Virus record (IMG/VR): IMGVR_UViG_3300009502_000024
Coordinates: 32,642-96,641 of that record
Reading direction: 5' to 3' (one strand)
Source: a virus
Length of the DNA: 64,000 bases
This document shows, piece after piece, positions 53,528 through 62,066 of the stretch; position 1 is the stretch's first letter, and each line of letters starts with the position of its first letter. The notes under the pieces were generated by a model. That model was not told the origin of the DNA and did no database searches. It saw only the letters and a program-made list of their open reading frames with translations. The position numbers were made by a program, and so were the translations under genes.

Positions 53528-55360
53528 ATGATAATAAATCAAAACGAAATAATAATAACGGAAGACGAGTCAAAAAAATGTAAATTATGTAACAATATAT
53601 TTAGATCGGGACGAGTAATGATATGGCATGTTCGAAAAGAACATAAATTAAATTTTAAAAGTTATATTTTACAAACATATTACAATAATGAAACTCCTAA
53701 ATGTTTAAAAACAGGAAAAGAACTAACGTTTAAACCACATCAATTAGGACCATGGTTTAGTAATTATTCTAAAAACAATTTTCCGAGAAAAAATCATTCT
53801 GAAGAATCTAAAGGAAAAATACGAATCGGATGCGAGAGAACTTCAATGAATAAATTCGGGGTTAAAAATGTGTTTCAAACAGAATGGTGCAAGGAAAAAA
53901 TAAAAAATACTATTAAAGAAAAATATGGAGTTAATAATCCGATGCAAATTGATGAGTTTAAACAAAAAATGATTAATTCATTTTTTGAAACGATAAAAAA
54001 TCGTCCAATTAAAACTTATATAAAAACTAATATAGATCCTAATCGTCCATCAAAATTAGAATTTGATTTTTCAAACAAACTGAAATGTAATAACATTGAC
54101 TTTATATCTCCTTTTGTATACAATGGAAAACGTTTTGATTTTTATATTCCAATTTTAAATACAATTATTGAACTCGATGGTGAAGCATATCATAAAGATC
54201 AGTTAGAATCATTAACTCTTAAAACAATAAACGGAAGTAGGAATGATTACAATAAAAATAATATAATAGATAAATCATTTTATGATTTTTATCGAATACG
54301 ATATCATATTGATCGGTTTATTTTTAACGATGTTGCATCTTTAAATAAAGCAATCAACGAAAATAAATATTTTCCGAATTATGGAATTAAATATAAACAA
54401 AAAATTGTTGAAAGGAAATATTTCAAACGGTATATCAGTTCCAAGGGAAAAGAAAACCTTTTAAAATATTCTTATTTATTCTTAAAATTCATTAGGGCAT
54501 TTCAGCCGGAGTTACCGTATCCGGATTTGGAGGAAGAATTGGGTAATATATTACAAAAGGTAGCTAATTATGATATAGCGAGGGTATATGATAAGGGCAC
54601 CGGGAATTTTTCGAGTAACATATCAATGGTAGGGAACAATTATTTAAAGCATTATTTTCATTCGTATTGGGGAGCAAAGTTTTCGGGTAATTTGAGTCCA
54701 AAGGAGGCATGGTTAGATAATAAGATAATGAAAGAGGTTATAGAATATCGGGTTGGGTGTAATAACAGCAATGAGGTATATGATTTTAGTTTACATCAAG
54801 TGGTGAGGGGATTATCAGCGAGGAGGATTACGGTATCTTTTTTTCCTTCTTTATTAGCCGCCAGCATTTATTCGGTTATATTAGGAGATAAAGAATATCC
54901 GGTGGTATTAGATCCTTGTTGTGGGTTTGGAGGAAGGTTACTAGGATTTAAGAGTAAATATCCTAATGGGACATATATTGGATGCGAGCCAAATATTGAG
55001 ACATATAATGAGTTACAGGATTTAGTTAAACGGGCGAATTGGAAGAATGTAACTATATATAATTGTAAATTTGAAGAATTTGAAGATGGAACTGACAACT
55101 ATGATTTGATATTTACTTCTATTCCATATTATGATATTGAGATATATAGTAACAATACTGGGTATGGATCATTTGATGGATGGAGGGATACATTTATTAA
55201 ATCGATAGAGAAATACCGGGGAAAGAATTGTTATATTAATGTAGCGACGGAAGTGGCGAATCGGTTACAATGGAATGACCGTCCGTATAAAATTTTAAAG
55301 AATACTTCACATTTTTGTAAAAGCCGGAATCAAAGAATGGAACCTATTGTTAGGTTATGA
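53528..55360 (+). CDS. endonuclease-DNA methyltransferase fusion
   Basis: 610 residues from the ATG at 53528. Residues 1-110: zinc finger (CKLCNNIFRSGRV...H) and MUCR/HEN-like N-terminus. About 115-165: two K-(F/Y)-G-V repeats as in the other Vsr-like endonucleases. About 172-265: nuclease core with SKLEFDFSNKL, YNGKRFDFYIP and IIELDGEAYH. From about 330: methyltransferase, with motif I DPCCGFGGRLLG near 460, IGCEPN, and the catalytic-loop LIFTSIPYYD near 528 (S-x-P-Y, an N-methyltransferase-like D/N/S-P-P-Y variant). Such a fusion could cut and protect at one site. Inserted between capsid terminator and the next gene. Confidence 0.7.
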   Translation: MIINQNEIIITEDESKKCKLCNNIFRSGRVMIWHVRKEHKLNFKSYILQTYYNNETPKCLKTGKELTFKPHQLGPWFSNYSKNNFPRKNHSEESKGKIRIGCERTSMNKFGVKNVFQTEWCKEKIKNTIKEKYGVNNPMQIDEFKQKMINSFFETIKNRPIKTYIKTNIDPNRPSKLEFDFSNKLKCNNIDFISPFVYNGKRFDFYIPILNTIIELDGEAYHKDQLESLTLKTINGSRNDYNKNNIIDKSFYDFYRIRYHIDRFIFNDVASLNKAINENKYFPNYGIKYKQKIVERKYFKRYISSKGKENLLKYSYLFLKFIRAFQPELPYPDLEEELGNILQKVANYDIARVYDKGTGNFSSNISMVGNNYLKHYFHSYWGAKFSGNLSPKEAWLDNKIMKEVIEYRVGCNNSNEVYDFSLHQVVRGLSARRITVSFFPSLLAASIYSVILGDKEYPVVLDPCCGFGGRLLGFKSKYPNGTYIGCEPNIETYNELQDLVKRANWKNVTIYNCKFEEFEDGTDNYDLIFTSIPYYDIEIYSNNTGYGSFDGWRDTFIKSIEKYRGKNCYINVATEVANRLQWNDRPYKILKNTSHFCKSRNQRMEPIVRL

Positions 55361-55396
55361 GTAGAAATCGATAAAAGAGAGTGTTCTTTGCAGTTC

Positions 55397-55418
55397 ATCT
55401 GATATTTATATATCAGAT
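55397..55418. promoter_or_regulatory. perfect 9-bp stem-loop enclosing an ATATTTATA motif
   Basis: ATCTGATAT (55397-55405) pairs with ATATCAGAT (55410-55418) over a 4-nt loop; the nonamer is at 55402-55410. The structure ends 5 nt before the ATG at 55424, so it could be an operator or a translational control hairpin. Confidence 0.5.
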
Positions 55419-55423
55419 TAATT

Positions 55424-57862
55424 ATGCCATTACTTCGAGATATATTATTAAATGAGAAGAAAGCGGTTATACCTGATGAGGATATTAAGGAGCGTTCATG
55501 GATAATTGTTTTTCGGTATAATCCTTCATTAGAAGTATTAATTGTAAGGGATTCAGATAAGCGGTGGACATTACCTGGGGGACAATTAGACAATGGAGAA
55601 ACGGCAGAGGAGGCGGCATACCGGGAATTAGAAGAGGAAACCGGTATAGTTGCTAAGAAGCTAGAATTTCTTAAAACGATTTATCATGACAAACCTAATA
55701 AACTTAAAGTATCTAATGTTTATTATACTGAGGTTTCTAAGACTATTAAAGTAAGAGCCGGTGATGATGCAGAGAAAAGCAAATGGATTACACCATCTGA
55801 GGCCAAGAAGTTATCTGATTTAAGTGATCCTAAAGTTGATGTTATTAAATTAGCGATGGAGAAGGTTTATGATGCCGGTAAAGAGCTTAAAGAGACGATT
55901 GAATTGGCTAGGAGCATGGGTTTACCTCTTCAATTACTTACGGAGTCTAAAAAGAAGCGAAAGACAAATGAGGGGTATTTAATTGTATTTGAGGGAATCG
56001 ACGGTTCGGGGAAAACGACAGCCCGTAAAAAGTTAAAAAAATGGTTGGAAGAAAAGGGGTGGAAAGTAGCGGTTAGTAAGTGGGGAAGTTCTCCCGAGAT
56101 TGCCAAACTTTTAAAAGTAGGAAAGCAACAAAAGTGGCTTACTCCGATGTTATTTTCTCTTTTACATGCTAGCGATATGGTATGGAGGCATCAAAACGAG
56201 ATAGCGCCATTTTTAAAAAAGGGTCATGTTGTTATTTGTGACCGATATCATTATACTAGTTATGTGAGAGATTGTTTACGGGGAGTTGATAAAAAGATTT
56301 TAGATGGGATTTATAAAGATTTTGTAGAACCGGATTTATTATTTCATTTCAAGGTATCTCCTCGCCTTGCGGTAGAACGATTACTAAAAGACAAAGGTTT
56401 TAAATATTATAGTAGTGGGATGGATATTGGGTATCATAAAAAGATGGAAGAGTGTGCATTGGTATATGAAAAGAAAATGGATGCCGAATACTGTAATATT
56501 CTTCCAAAGGTAAAAAGTTATAAAAGTGTAGACTCGGAGAGAAGTATAGATGAAATATTCGAAGAAATAAAGAAGTTTATTCATGAAAAAATAAAAGAAG
56601 TAGAACGTTCTCCAAAGGAAGTGATTGAAGACAATATGATAAAAATGTCAGATTTGATGAGAGATTCCATTTCGAGTGAAGCGGGAGATTCGTTCAAAAT
56701 TTTATGTGAAGAATTTCATGAACATAAAGATTGGTTTCTGTATGAGGGATCGGATAAAATAACTACGGTATTTGAAGATAATTCTCGACAAACATTTAAG
56801 GTTCATTTTCGAGATAATCGCAATGAAAACCGAGAGAAACACCGCATGAAAGCGGCTAGGACATGGAAACGGTTAGCAATGGAAATAAGGAAAAACGCAG
56901 GGTTAAGTGAAGGTGGGAATCCTATTATTATTCCATGGCAAGAATGTTTTTCCCGAGCATTGAAAAGCGATGGGATGAAAGAATTTGTGGATGACGGATC
57001 AGCCGCCCCGATTTTTGAAACATATATTTACGAGACAGCATCTCTCAATGAGATGACATACGATGAGTTACAACGGAGCATGCAAAGATATCGTACCAAA
57101 GCAGATATCAATAGAGGAACTACTACGGGAGCAGATGGTAGAGAGCAAAGATCGAAAGAGGTTAAAGTTAGATCATTAAAAATTATTAGTACATTAGGTC
57201 GAGATAAAGAAGAGCATGAAACCTCCACATTTAGTTATAAATCCAATGGAAGCGATCAACGATGGAATGGATTAATCCGGTTTATAGAAAACAAAAAAGA
57301 TGGGGAATCAATTCCGGTGGCTCCAAAAAAAGATGATCAGGACGTGGAAGTAAATTGTGACTGTCCGGATTATAAATATGTCTGGGCCAAAGCAAATTCG
57401 GATGTAGATGCGGGAGAGACAGGAACAAAGACTACAGGGGGATTTTCAGCAGGAGGCGCTGTATCTAAGATTGAACCTAAATCGATGCAATATAAGACAC
57501 AGGCAGCTCCAGGAAAACCGGTGAATATTTTTGAAGTTGGAGAAGGAGAAGTTGTTAATGTCGATAGGAGAGGGGGATTTCAAGGGGGAAATACTAATAA
57601 TGGGACAGATGGTAAAAGAATTCGAAATCCAGATAACACTCCTGGACTGTGCAAACACTTAATTGCATTAGCGGATTATATTGAAGGAAGAACTGTGAAT
57701 CCAGTAGCTTCTACAGAACCGGGAAAAAAAGAACCATCGGTGGTTGCTAAACCATCTGCTCTTAAAAAGACAGGTAAACCGGTAAATATATTTGAATCTA
57801 TTAAACAATTTGCCATGACAAATCCAACTTTTATGGTTAAATACGAGGACGAAAATGATTAA
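55424..57862 (+). CDS. Nudix hydrolase - thymidylate kinase - SWIM zinc-finger fusion
   Basis: 812 residues with three modules. Residues 20-150: Nudix hydrolase; the Nudix box has the full GX5EX7REXXEEXG pattern (from about 47, GQLDNGETAEEAAYRELEE). Residues 180-390: thymidylate kinase, with Walker A VFEGIDGSGKTTA, CDRYHYTSYV and a lid-like HYKK region. Residues 400-812: unassigned region ending in a SWIM zinc finger, VNCDCPDY...LCKHLIALADY (CxC...CxH). Nudix domains hydrolyse damaged or excess nucleotides; dTMP kinase makes dTDP. SWIM fingers bind DNA or protein. Seven-nt overlap with the next gene. Confidence 0.75.
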   Translation: MPLLRDILLNEKKAVIPDEDIKERSWIIVFRYNPSLEVLIVRDSDKRWTLPGGQLDNGETAEEAAYRELEEETGIVAKKLEFLKTIYHDKPNKLKVSNVYYTEVSKTIKVRAGDDAEKSKWITPSEAKKLSDLSDPKVDVIKLAMEKVYDAGKELKETIELARSMGLPLQLLTESKKKRKTNEGYLIVFEGIDGSGKTTARKKLKKWLEEKGWKVAVSKWGSSPEIAKLLKVGKQQKWLTPMLFSLLHASDMVWRHQNEIAPFLKKGHVVICDRYHYTSYVRDCLRGVDKKILDGIYKDFVEPDLLFHFKVSPRLAVERLLKDKGFKYYSSGMDIGYHKKMEECALVYEKKMDAEYCNILPKVKSYKSVDSERSIDEIFEEIKKFIHEKIKEVERSPKEVIEDNMIKMSDLMRDSISSEAGDSFKILCEEFHEHKDWFLYEGSDKITTVFEDNSRQTFKVHFRDNRNENREKHRMKAARTWKRLAMEIRKNAGLSEGGNPIIIPWQECFSRALKSDGMKEFVDDGSAAPIFETYIYETASLNEMTYDELQRSMQRYRTKADINRGTTTGADGREQRSKEVKVRSLKIISTLGRDKEEHETSTFSYKSNGSDQRWNGLIRFIENKKDGESIPVAPKKDDQDVEVNCDCPDYKYVWAKANSDVDAGETGTKTTGGFSAGGAVSKIEPKSMQYKTQAAPGKPVNIFEVGEGEVVNVDRRGGFQGGNTNNGTDGKRIRNPDNTPGLCKHLIALADYIEGRTVNPVASTEPGKKEPSVVAKPSALKKTGKPVNIFESIKQFAMTNPTFMVKYEDEND

Positions 57863-58394
57863 ATTAAAATCATTATTATTGGAGATGATGAAAAAGATAG
57901 AAGTGCCGGACGAACCCGGTACCGTTTCTATTCCATCCGATCATCTTCGTTTATATCACTACACAAATATATCTCCTGAAATTATTAAAAGGGAAGGTTT
58001 ATTACAATCCAAATCAAGAGGGAGCACATATGGTGAACCTAATGGGGTATGGGCTTCGTTAGAATTACCACAGAAATATAAATTGTATGCAGAGTTTTCA
58101 ATGGCAATAGATGACCGTAGGTTTACTGGGGGCGGATTGGGTCCGGATGTGAGCAAGGGGGCGGAATGGTATAAAGGAAGAGGCAATGATTTTGTTATAT
58201 TCGGAGATGTTAAACCGTCTGAAATTATAGCAATTCATGAACCGTGGCATCACTCATATAGATATTTAGTAAAAGATAAGAAATTAATTGCCGAGGTTTT
58301 AGCCGGAAATTTCGATGATTTGTTAAAAGGAAATAATCCCACCGAGGCGAAAGCAATTCTTGCTATAAAAACCAACTTCGGCAATAGTCACTAA
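57855..58394 (+). CDS. ADP-ribosyltransferase-like protein with capsid-targeting-like leader
   Basis: 179 residues. The start MIKLKSLLLEMMKK is shared with the proteins at 59918 and 60810 (MIKLKxLL-x-E). Then LRLYHYTNISPEIIKREGLL, the (L/V)YH-(Y/V)-T-x...I-x-x-x-G-(L/V) hallmark of the ADP-ribosyltransferase/KptA-type fold, with GVWAS and EIIAIHEPW following. The catalytic Glu cannot be assigned with certainty. Phage ADP-ribosyltransferases such as T4 Alt modify host RNA polymerase. Confidence 0.55.
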   Translation: MIKLKSLLLEMMKKIEVPDEPGTVSIPSDHLRLYHYTNISPEIIKREGLLQSKSRGSTYGEPNGVWASLELPQKYKLYAEFSMAIDDRRFTGGGLGPDVSKGAEWYKGRGNDFVIFGDVKPSEIIAIHEPWHHSYRYLVKDKKLIAEVLAGNFDDLLKGNNPTEAKAILAIKTNFGNSH

Positions 58395-58404
58395 TTTTTT
58401 TAAA

Positions 58405-59190
58405 ATGAAAAAAAGCCAACTTAAAGAACTGGTGCGAGAAATAATTAAACGCACGTTTTGGATGCGAGAACAGAGACTAGATGAATCACAAAAAGGCGAG
58501 TGGTGGATTTATTCAGATGGAAGCACTCAATATGCGAATGGCGATATAGGAGATTCCGGACATGAAGGATATGTTATAGAACATGTAGCTCGTGAAATAT
58601 ATGAACATTTTCTTGGAGATCTATCGGAAGAAATGGGATATCTTGGAGAATATAACGAAGATATTAAACAAGCGTTAATATCCGATGGAAACCTTGATGA
58701 GGAAGAGTCGAATATATGGGATGACGGAAAACCAACTCAAATTTTAACTAAAAAACTTCTTGAGGATAAAGTCTATAATAATGCCCAACAAGCATCGGAT
58801 GCGGTGATTATTGCGTGGGGGCCTAGTAGTATAGATGCCCGTGAGTATGCCATGGAGTATTTAGGGTGGAAGAGATTAACTACTAATAGAGGTGGAACGA
58901 ATGTTCAGACATGGTTTTTACGGCAGGAAGATTTGGATGTTATTAAACGAGGTATTTATGATGCATGGGGAGATAGTGATTATGGAGATGAAAAATCGGA
59001 TGATAGTAAACATAAAGTTACACTTGAGGTAATAGCCAATCATAAAGTGTTTAGTGATATTCCTATGGAAGAATTAGAAAAGGCGGCAGTCGGAGATATT
59101 ATAACGCATCAAAGAGGGCTAGCATGGATGCGAGAGCGTAAAAAATCGGCCCCGATAATTGATCCGATTAATTTTACAAGGATGGGTTAG
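58405..59190 (+). CDS. hypothetical protein with Lys-rich L-x-x-E N-terminus
   Basis: 261 residues. N-terminus MKKSQLKELVREIIKR, then a segment WWIYSDGSTQYANGDIGDSG and GHEGYVIEHVAREIY, seen in large-phage hypothetical proteins. The rest is acidic, with no catalytic motif recognised. It stands between ADP-ribosyltransferase-like genes, with converging neighbours downstream. Confidence 0.5.
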   Translation: MKKSQLKELVREIIKRTFWMREQRLDESQKGEWWIYSDGSTQYANGDIGDSGHEGYVIEHVAREIYEHFLGDLSEEMGYLGEYNEDIKQALISDGNLDEEESNIWDDGKPTQILTKKLLEDKVYNNAQQASDAVIIAWGPSSIDAREYAMEYLGWKRLTTNRGGTNVQTWFLRQEDLDVIKRGIYDAWGDSDYGDEKSDDSKHKVTLEVIANHKVFSDIPMEELEKAAVGDIITHQRGLAWMRERKKSAPIIDPINFTRMG

Positions 59191-59918
59191 ATTTGTTTAA
59201 CATATTTTATCGGAATAGAATGTTCTACGATTACAGTATATGGAGACATGTCGCTGGGCATTTCATCCTGTCCGGTTTCCCGATTCAATGAAGAACGAAT
59301 ATGGGTTCTAATTAGATATTCCATTATATCTGGTTCGAAATCCAGGTTTAATTTTTTGAGGTTAGATTCTTTCATGAACCGGTTTAAATCTAATTCTAAA
59401 CAAATATTCCCATAAGTTCCAAGCGCATATTCTTCTGAATTGGTGCTTGTAAATATTCCACGTGAATATCGATTAGTCAATCCAGTTCCGCCACTTCCAA
59501 TAACAACGCCCTGTTTTTGAATTTCTTCGAATTTTTCTTCGGTAGTATAATGATATACTTTACCGGGATTTTCTTGTAGGCATTCAAGTGTAGATTCTAT
59601 CCATGGATTGTAAATTTTAGAAGGATCAATATCCAGTGAGGCTTCTCCCTTATCATATATCCATTGATCGATATCTTTTATTAAACTTACCGTTTCGGCA
59701 TCTTTATCATATTCCACATAGATATTATGTTTTTTATCCCACAAGTTTAAAACTTTACCACTCAAATATTTTTTTCCGGCTAAATCATATTTTTTGATTA
59801 ATTTGAGGAGTTCTTCTTTTTCGATGTCATATACAAAATAATCGATATAATCATACCAATCTTCCCATTGTTCGGAATCTTCGAGCTCTCCTTCGAGAAG
59901 TAATTTAAGTTTTATCAT
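59187..59918 (-). CDS. ADP-ribosyltransferase-like protein with capsid-targeting-like leader
   Basis: 243 residues. Start MIKLKLLLEGELED, an L-L-E-G site in prohead-protease style. The catalytic-like part begins KVYHYTTEEKFEEIQKQGVV, then SRGIFTSTNSEEYALGTYG (S-T-S-like strand) and ends with VIVEHSIPIKYV. Transcribed opposite to the gene at 57855. A mono-ADP-ribosyltransferase is plausible; target unknown. Confidence 0.55.
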   Translation of the reverse strand: MIKLKLLLEGELEDSEQWEDWYDYIDYFVYDIEKEELLKLIKKYDLAGKKYLSGKVLNLWDKKHNIYVEYDKDAETVSLIKDIDQWIYDKGEASLDIDPSKIYNPWIESTLECLQENPGKVYHYTTEEKFEEIQKQGVVIGSGGTGLTNRYSRGIFTSTNSEEYALGTYGNICLELDLNRFMKESNLKKLNLDFEPDIMEYLIRTHIRSSLNRETGQDEMPSDMSPYTVIVEHSIPIKYVKQI

Positions 59919-59919
59919 A

Positions 59920-60810
59920 TTAAAATGGAGATTCTTCTATTTTTACAAATTCAAGAACACTGGGAGGAACAGCATAAACAGTATAAAATGCGTCTCCTTG
60001 ACTATCCTGACTACAGATTTTATCAATATCAACATTGGGTAAATTAATTTTTTTAACTCGAAATATTGCAATGTCATGATATTTTTCATCATCGAAACTA
60101 TGAAAAGCATGTTCGGCTATTTTATAGACCCACCAATCTAATGTGCCCAAATCCGAGAAGAATATTTTTCCTTTACTATATTCTTTATAATTAGAAACCG
60201 TGACGGGTTTACCTCTTATTTTTAATCCTTCTTTTTGAATTAGCGGGACATATGGAGCCAGCGTTACATGGTAATAATATTCATCGGATTTCGATCTTAA
60301 TTCTTCTTCTAAACCATATTTTTGTAACTGTGTTTTAAATGAATTATCCGTGCCTTTTGCTATTTCAGGAACTTTACCGAGCCATGTTTTACTCCACTCC
60401 ATCGATTTGTTAACATCAAATCCTTGATAATCATCTTTTACCCAGAGCCATTTATGGTGCCAAATGTTATTTGATTGTCCTTCTCGAATATTACCATCGG
60501 GAAAAACTGCTATATATTTTCCTACATGAGGCTCTCTGGCAGTATCAAAATCACTGACTTCATCAAATCGAATAAGATTGGTTTTGTGGTCCCACATAAC
60601 CGAATTAAATTGAAAGGTAGGTATTTTTTGTTTTAATATTTCTACTGCATTTTTGAGTAAACTATTAGGAATTACTTCTGAAGCATATTTTCGGTGAACA
60701 TAAAGTTGTGAACCAACTAGTTTTCCAACTTGATTTTTATATCGCTTAATTGTACTTCCCTTAAGTGTTTTCAGAGCTTCTTCAATAAGTAAGTTTTTTA
60801 ATTTAATCAT
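59920..60810 (-). CDS. ADP-ribosyltransferase-like protein with capsid-targeting-like leader
   Basis: 296 residues. Start MIKLKNLLIEEALK. Residues 5-170 form an unassigned N-terminal domain (YKNQVGKLVGSQLYVHRKYA, then a WVKDDYQGF segment). The C-terminal part has YYYHVTLAPYVPLIQKEGL and GKIFFSDLGTLDW, an ADP-ribosyltransferase/KptA-like arrangement. Stop and start of the two minus-strand genes are 1 nt apart, so they form one operon. Confidence 0.55.
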   Translation of the reverse strand: MIKLKNLLIEEALKTLKGSTIKRYKNQVGKLVGSQLYVHRKYASEVIPNSLLKNAVEILKQKIPTFQFNSVMWDHKTNLIRFDEVSDFDTAREPHVGKYIAVFPDGNIREGQSNNIWHHKWLWVKDDYQGFDVNKSMEWSKTWLGKVPEIAKGTDNSFKTQLQKYGLEEELRSKSDEYYYHVTLAPYVPLIQKEGLKIRGKPVTVSNYKEYSKGKIFFSDLGTLDWWVYKIAEHAFHSFDDEKYHDIAIFRVKKINLPNVDIDKICSQDSQGDAFYTVYAVPPSVLEFVKIEESPF

Positions 60811-60817
60811 GTCGATT

Positions 60818-60826
60818 AATAAATAT
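60818..60826 (-). promoter_or_regulatory. ATATTTATT motif (minus strand) before the ART-like operon
   Basis: One-base variant of the nonamer, 7 nt before the minus-strand start at 60810. A plus-strand copy lies 51 nt away, so this 80-nt gap looks like a divergent promoter region. Confidence 0.4.
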
Positions 60827-60877
60827 AACCATAATAACTGAAATTCGGAAAACGATAGAGTTATCTTGAATAGGATG

Positions 60878-60886
60878 ATATTTATG
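60878..60886 (+). promoter_or_regulatory. ATATTTATG motif 4 nt before a start
   Basis: Variant of the nonamer, separated by TTAT from the ATG at 60891, the same spacing as at 34676 and 63729. Confidence 0.45.
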
Positions 60887-60890
60887 TTAT

Positions 60891-62066
60891 ATGGATAATA
60901 TACTTTCAGATCAAGATAGCATCAGATTTACCGGCAGTGGTTCTAATCCTGCTGGTAACACTCCTTATGGTTTTTACGACAACGACGCAATTTTCCTTAC
61001 GGAATGTTATAGAGGAATGTTATGGGCATCTAGAAAATTGGGTTATCCGATAACCGACATTGAAATGATTGACATTAATTTCTACGCCTGTTATGAAGAG
61101 GCAGTCAATGAATACGGTAAAGAAGTAAATCAATTTAATATTGTTAACAACATGCTCGTGTTTCAAGGTCAAAATCTTGAAACTTTAGGTAGTGTAAATG
61201 GCAGGAACGTTCAAGGAACCGGTCTTAGTCAAATGATTATGTTGGCGAAGGATTATGGTTCGGAAACCGGTGCTGGTGGTAGAGTAGATTGGAAACGAGG
61301 TTATATCCAAGTTAATGCGGGTATACAAGACTACGATCTTCAGGCATTATGGGGAGATGCTAAAGAAAGCTGTAACAAAATGGAAATAAAACGTATATTC
61401 CATGACCGACCCCCTGCCTCGGCTCGAATTTATGACCCATTTTCGATGACAGGAATGAGTTATAGTAATGTTTTGACTGAGCTAGGATTTGGGGCATATT
61501 CTCCGGCTGTTCAATTTTTAATGACCCCAATTTTCGAAGATTTGCTTCGGATGCAATCGATTGAATTTAACGATATGGTACGTAAATCGGCATATAGTTT
61601 TGAGATTGTAAATAATAAAGTAAGGGTATTTCCCATTCCGACATATAGCTATAAGATGTGGTTTGAATATATTCTTGAAAAAGATAGATTAGAGAGTTTA
61701 TTATCGGCATCTGGGTCGAATGTAGTATCTGATTACTCGAATGTTCCGTATGTTATGCCTATATATTCCAAGATTAATGAACCTGGGAGACAATGGATAC
61801 GCAATTATTTTCTGGCCTGTTGTAAAGAGACTTTAGGACAAATTCGTTCAAAGTATCAGACTATTCCTATTCCGAATGGAGAAACTACTCTTAACGGTCC
61901 GGAGTTGATTCAGGCGGCACAAACTGAGAAAGAATCACTATTAGAGAATTTGAGATTAATGCTTGAGCAATCGGGGAAATTTTATCAATTGGAAAAACAA
62001 TCTGAATTAACCGAACAAATTAATAATACATTAAAGGGAGTTCCTTTGTATATTTACGTGGGATGA
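60891..62066 (+). CDS. neck or head-completion protein (probable)
   Basis: 391 residues. It begins with a Gly/Ser/Asn-rich stretch (RFTGSGSNPAGNTPYG) and continues with a helical body (CYEEAVNEYGKEVNQF, LTELGFGAYSPAVQFLMT, WIRNYFLACCKETLGQIRSKY). Position before a gp14-like gene and content fit a T4 gp13-type neck protein of large myoviruses. The call is by context and overall pattern, not by a known motif. Confidence 0.5.
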   Translation: MDNILSDQDSIRFTGSGSNPAGNTPYGFYDNDAIFLTECYRGMLWASRKLGYPITDIEMIDINFYACYEEAVNEYGKEVNQFNIVNNMLVFQGQNLETLGSVNGRNVQGTGLSQMIMLAKDYGSETGAGGRVDWKRGYIQVNAGIQDYDLQALWGDAKESCNKMEIKRIFHDRPPASARIYDPFSMTGMSYSNVLTELGFGAYSPAVQFLMTPIFEDLLRMQSIEFNDMVRKSAYSFEIVNNKVRVFPIPTYSYKMWFEYILEKDRLESLLSASGSNVVSDYSNVPYVMPIYSKINEPGRQWIRNYFLACCKETLGQIRSKYQTIPIPNGETTLNGPELIQAAQTEKESLLENLRLMLEQSGKFYQLEKQSELTEQINNTLKGVPLYIYVG

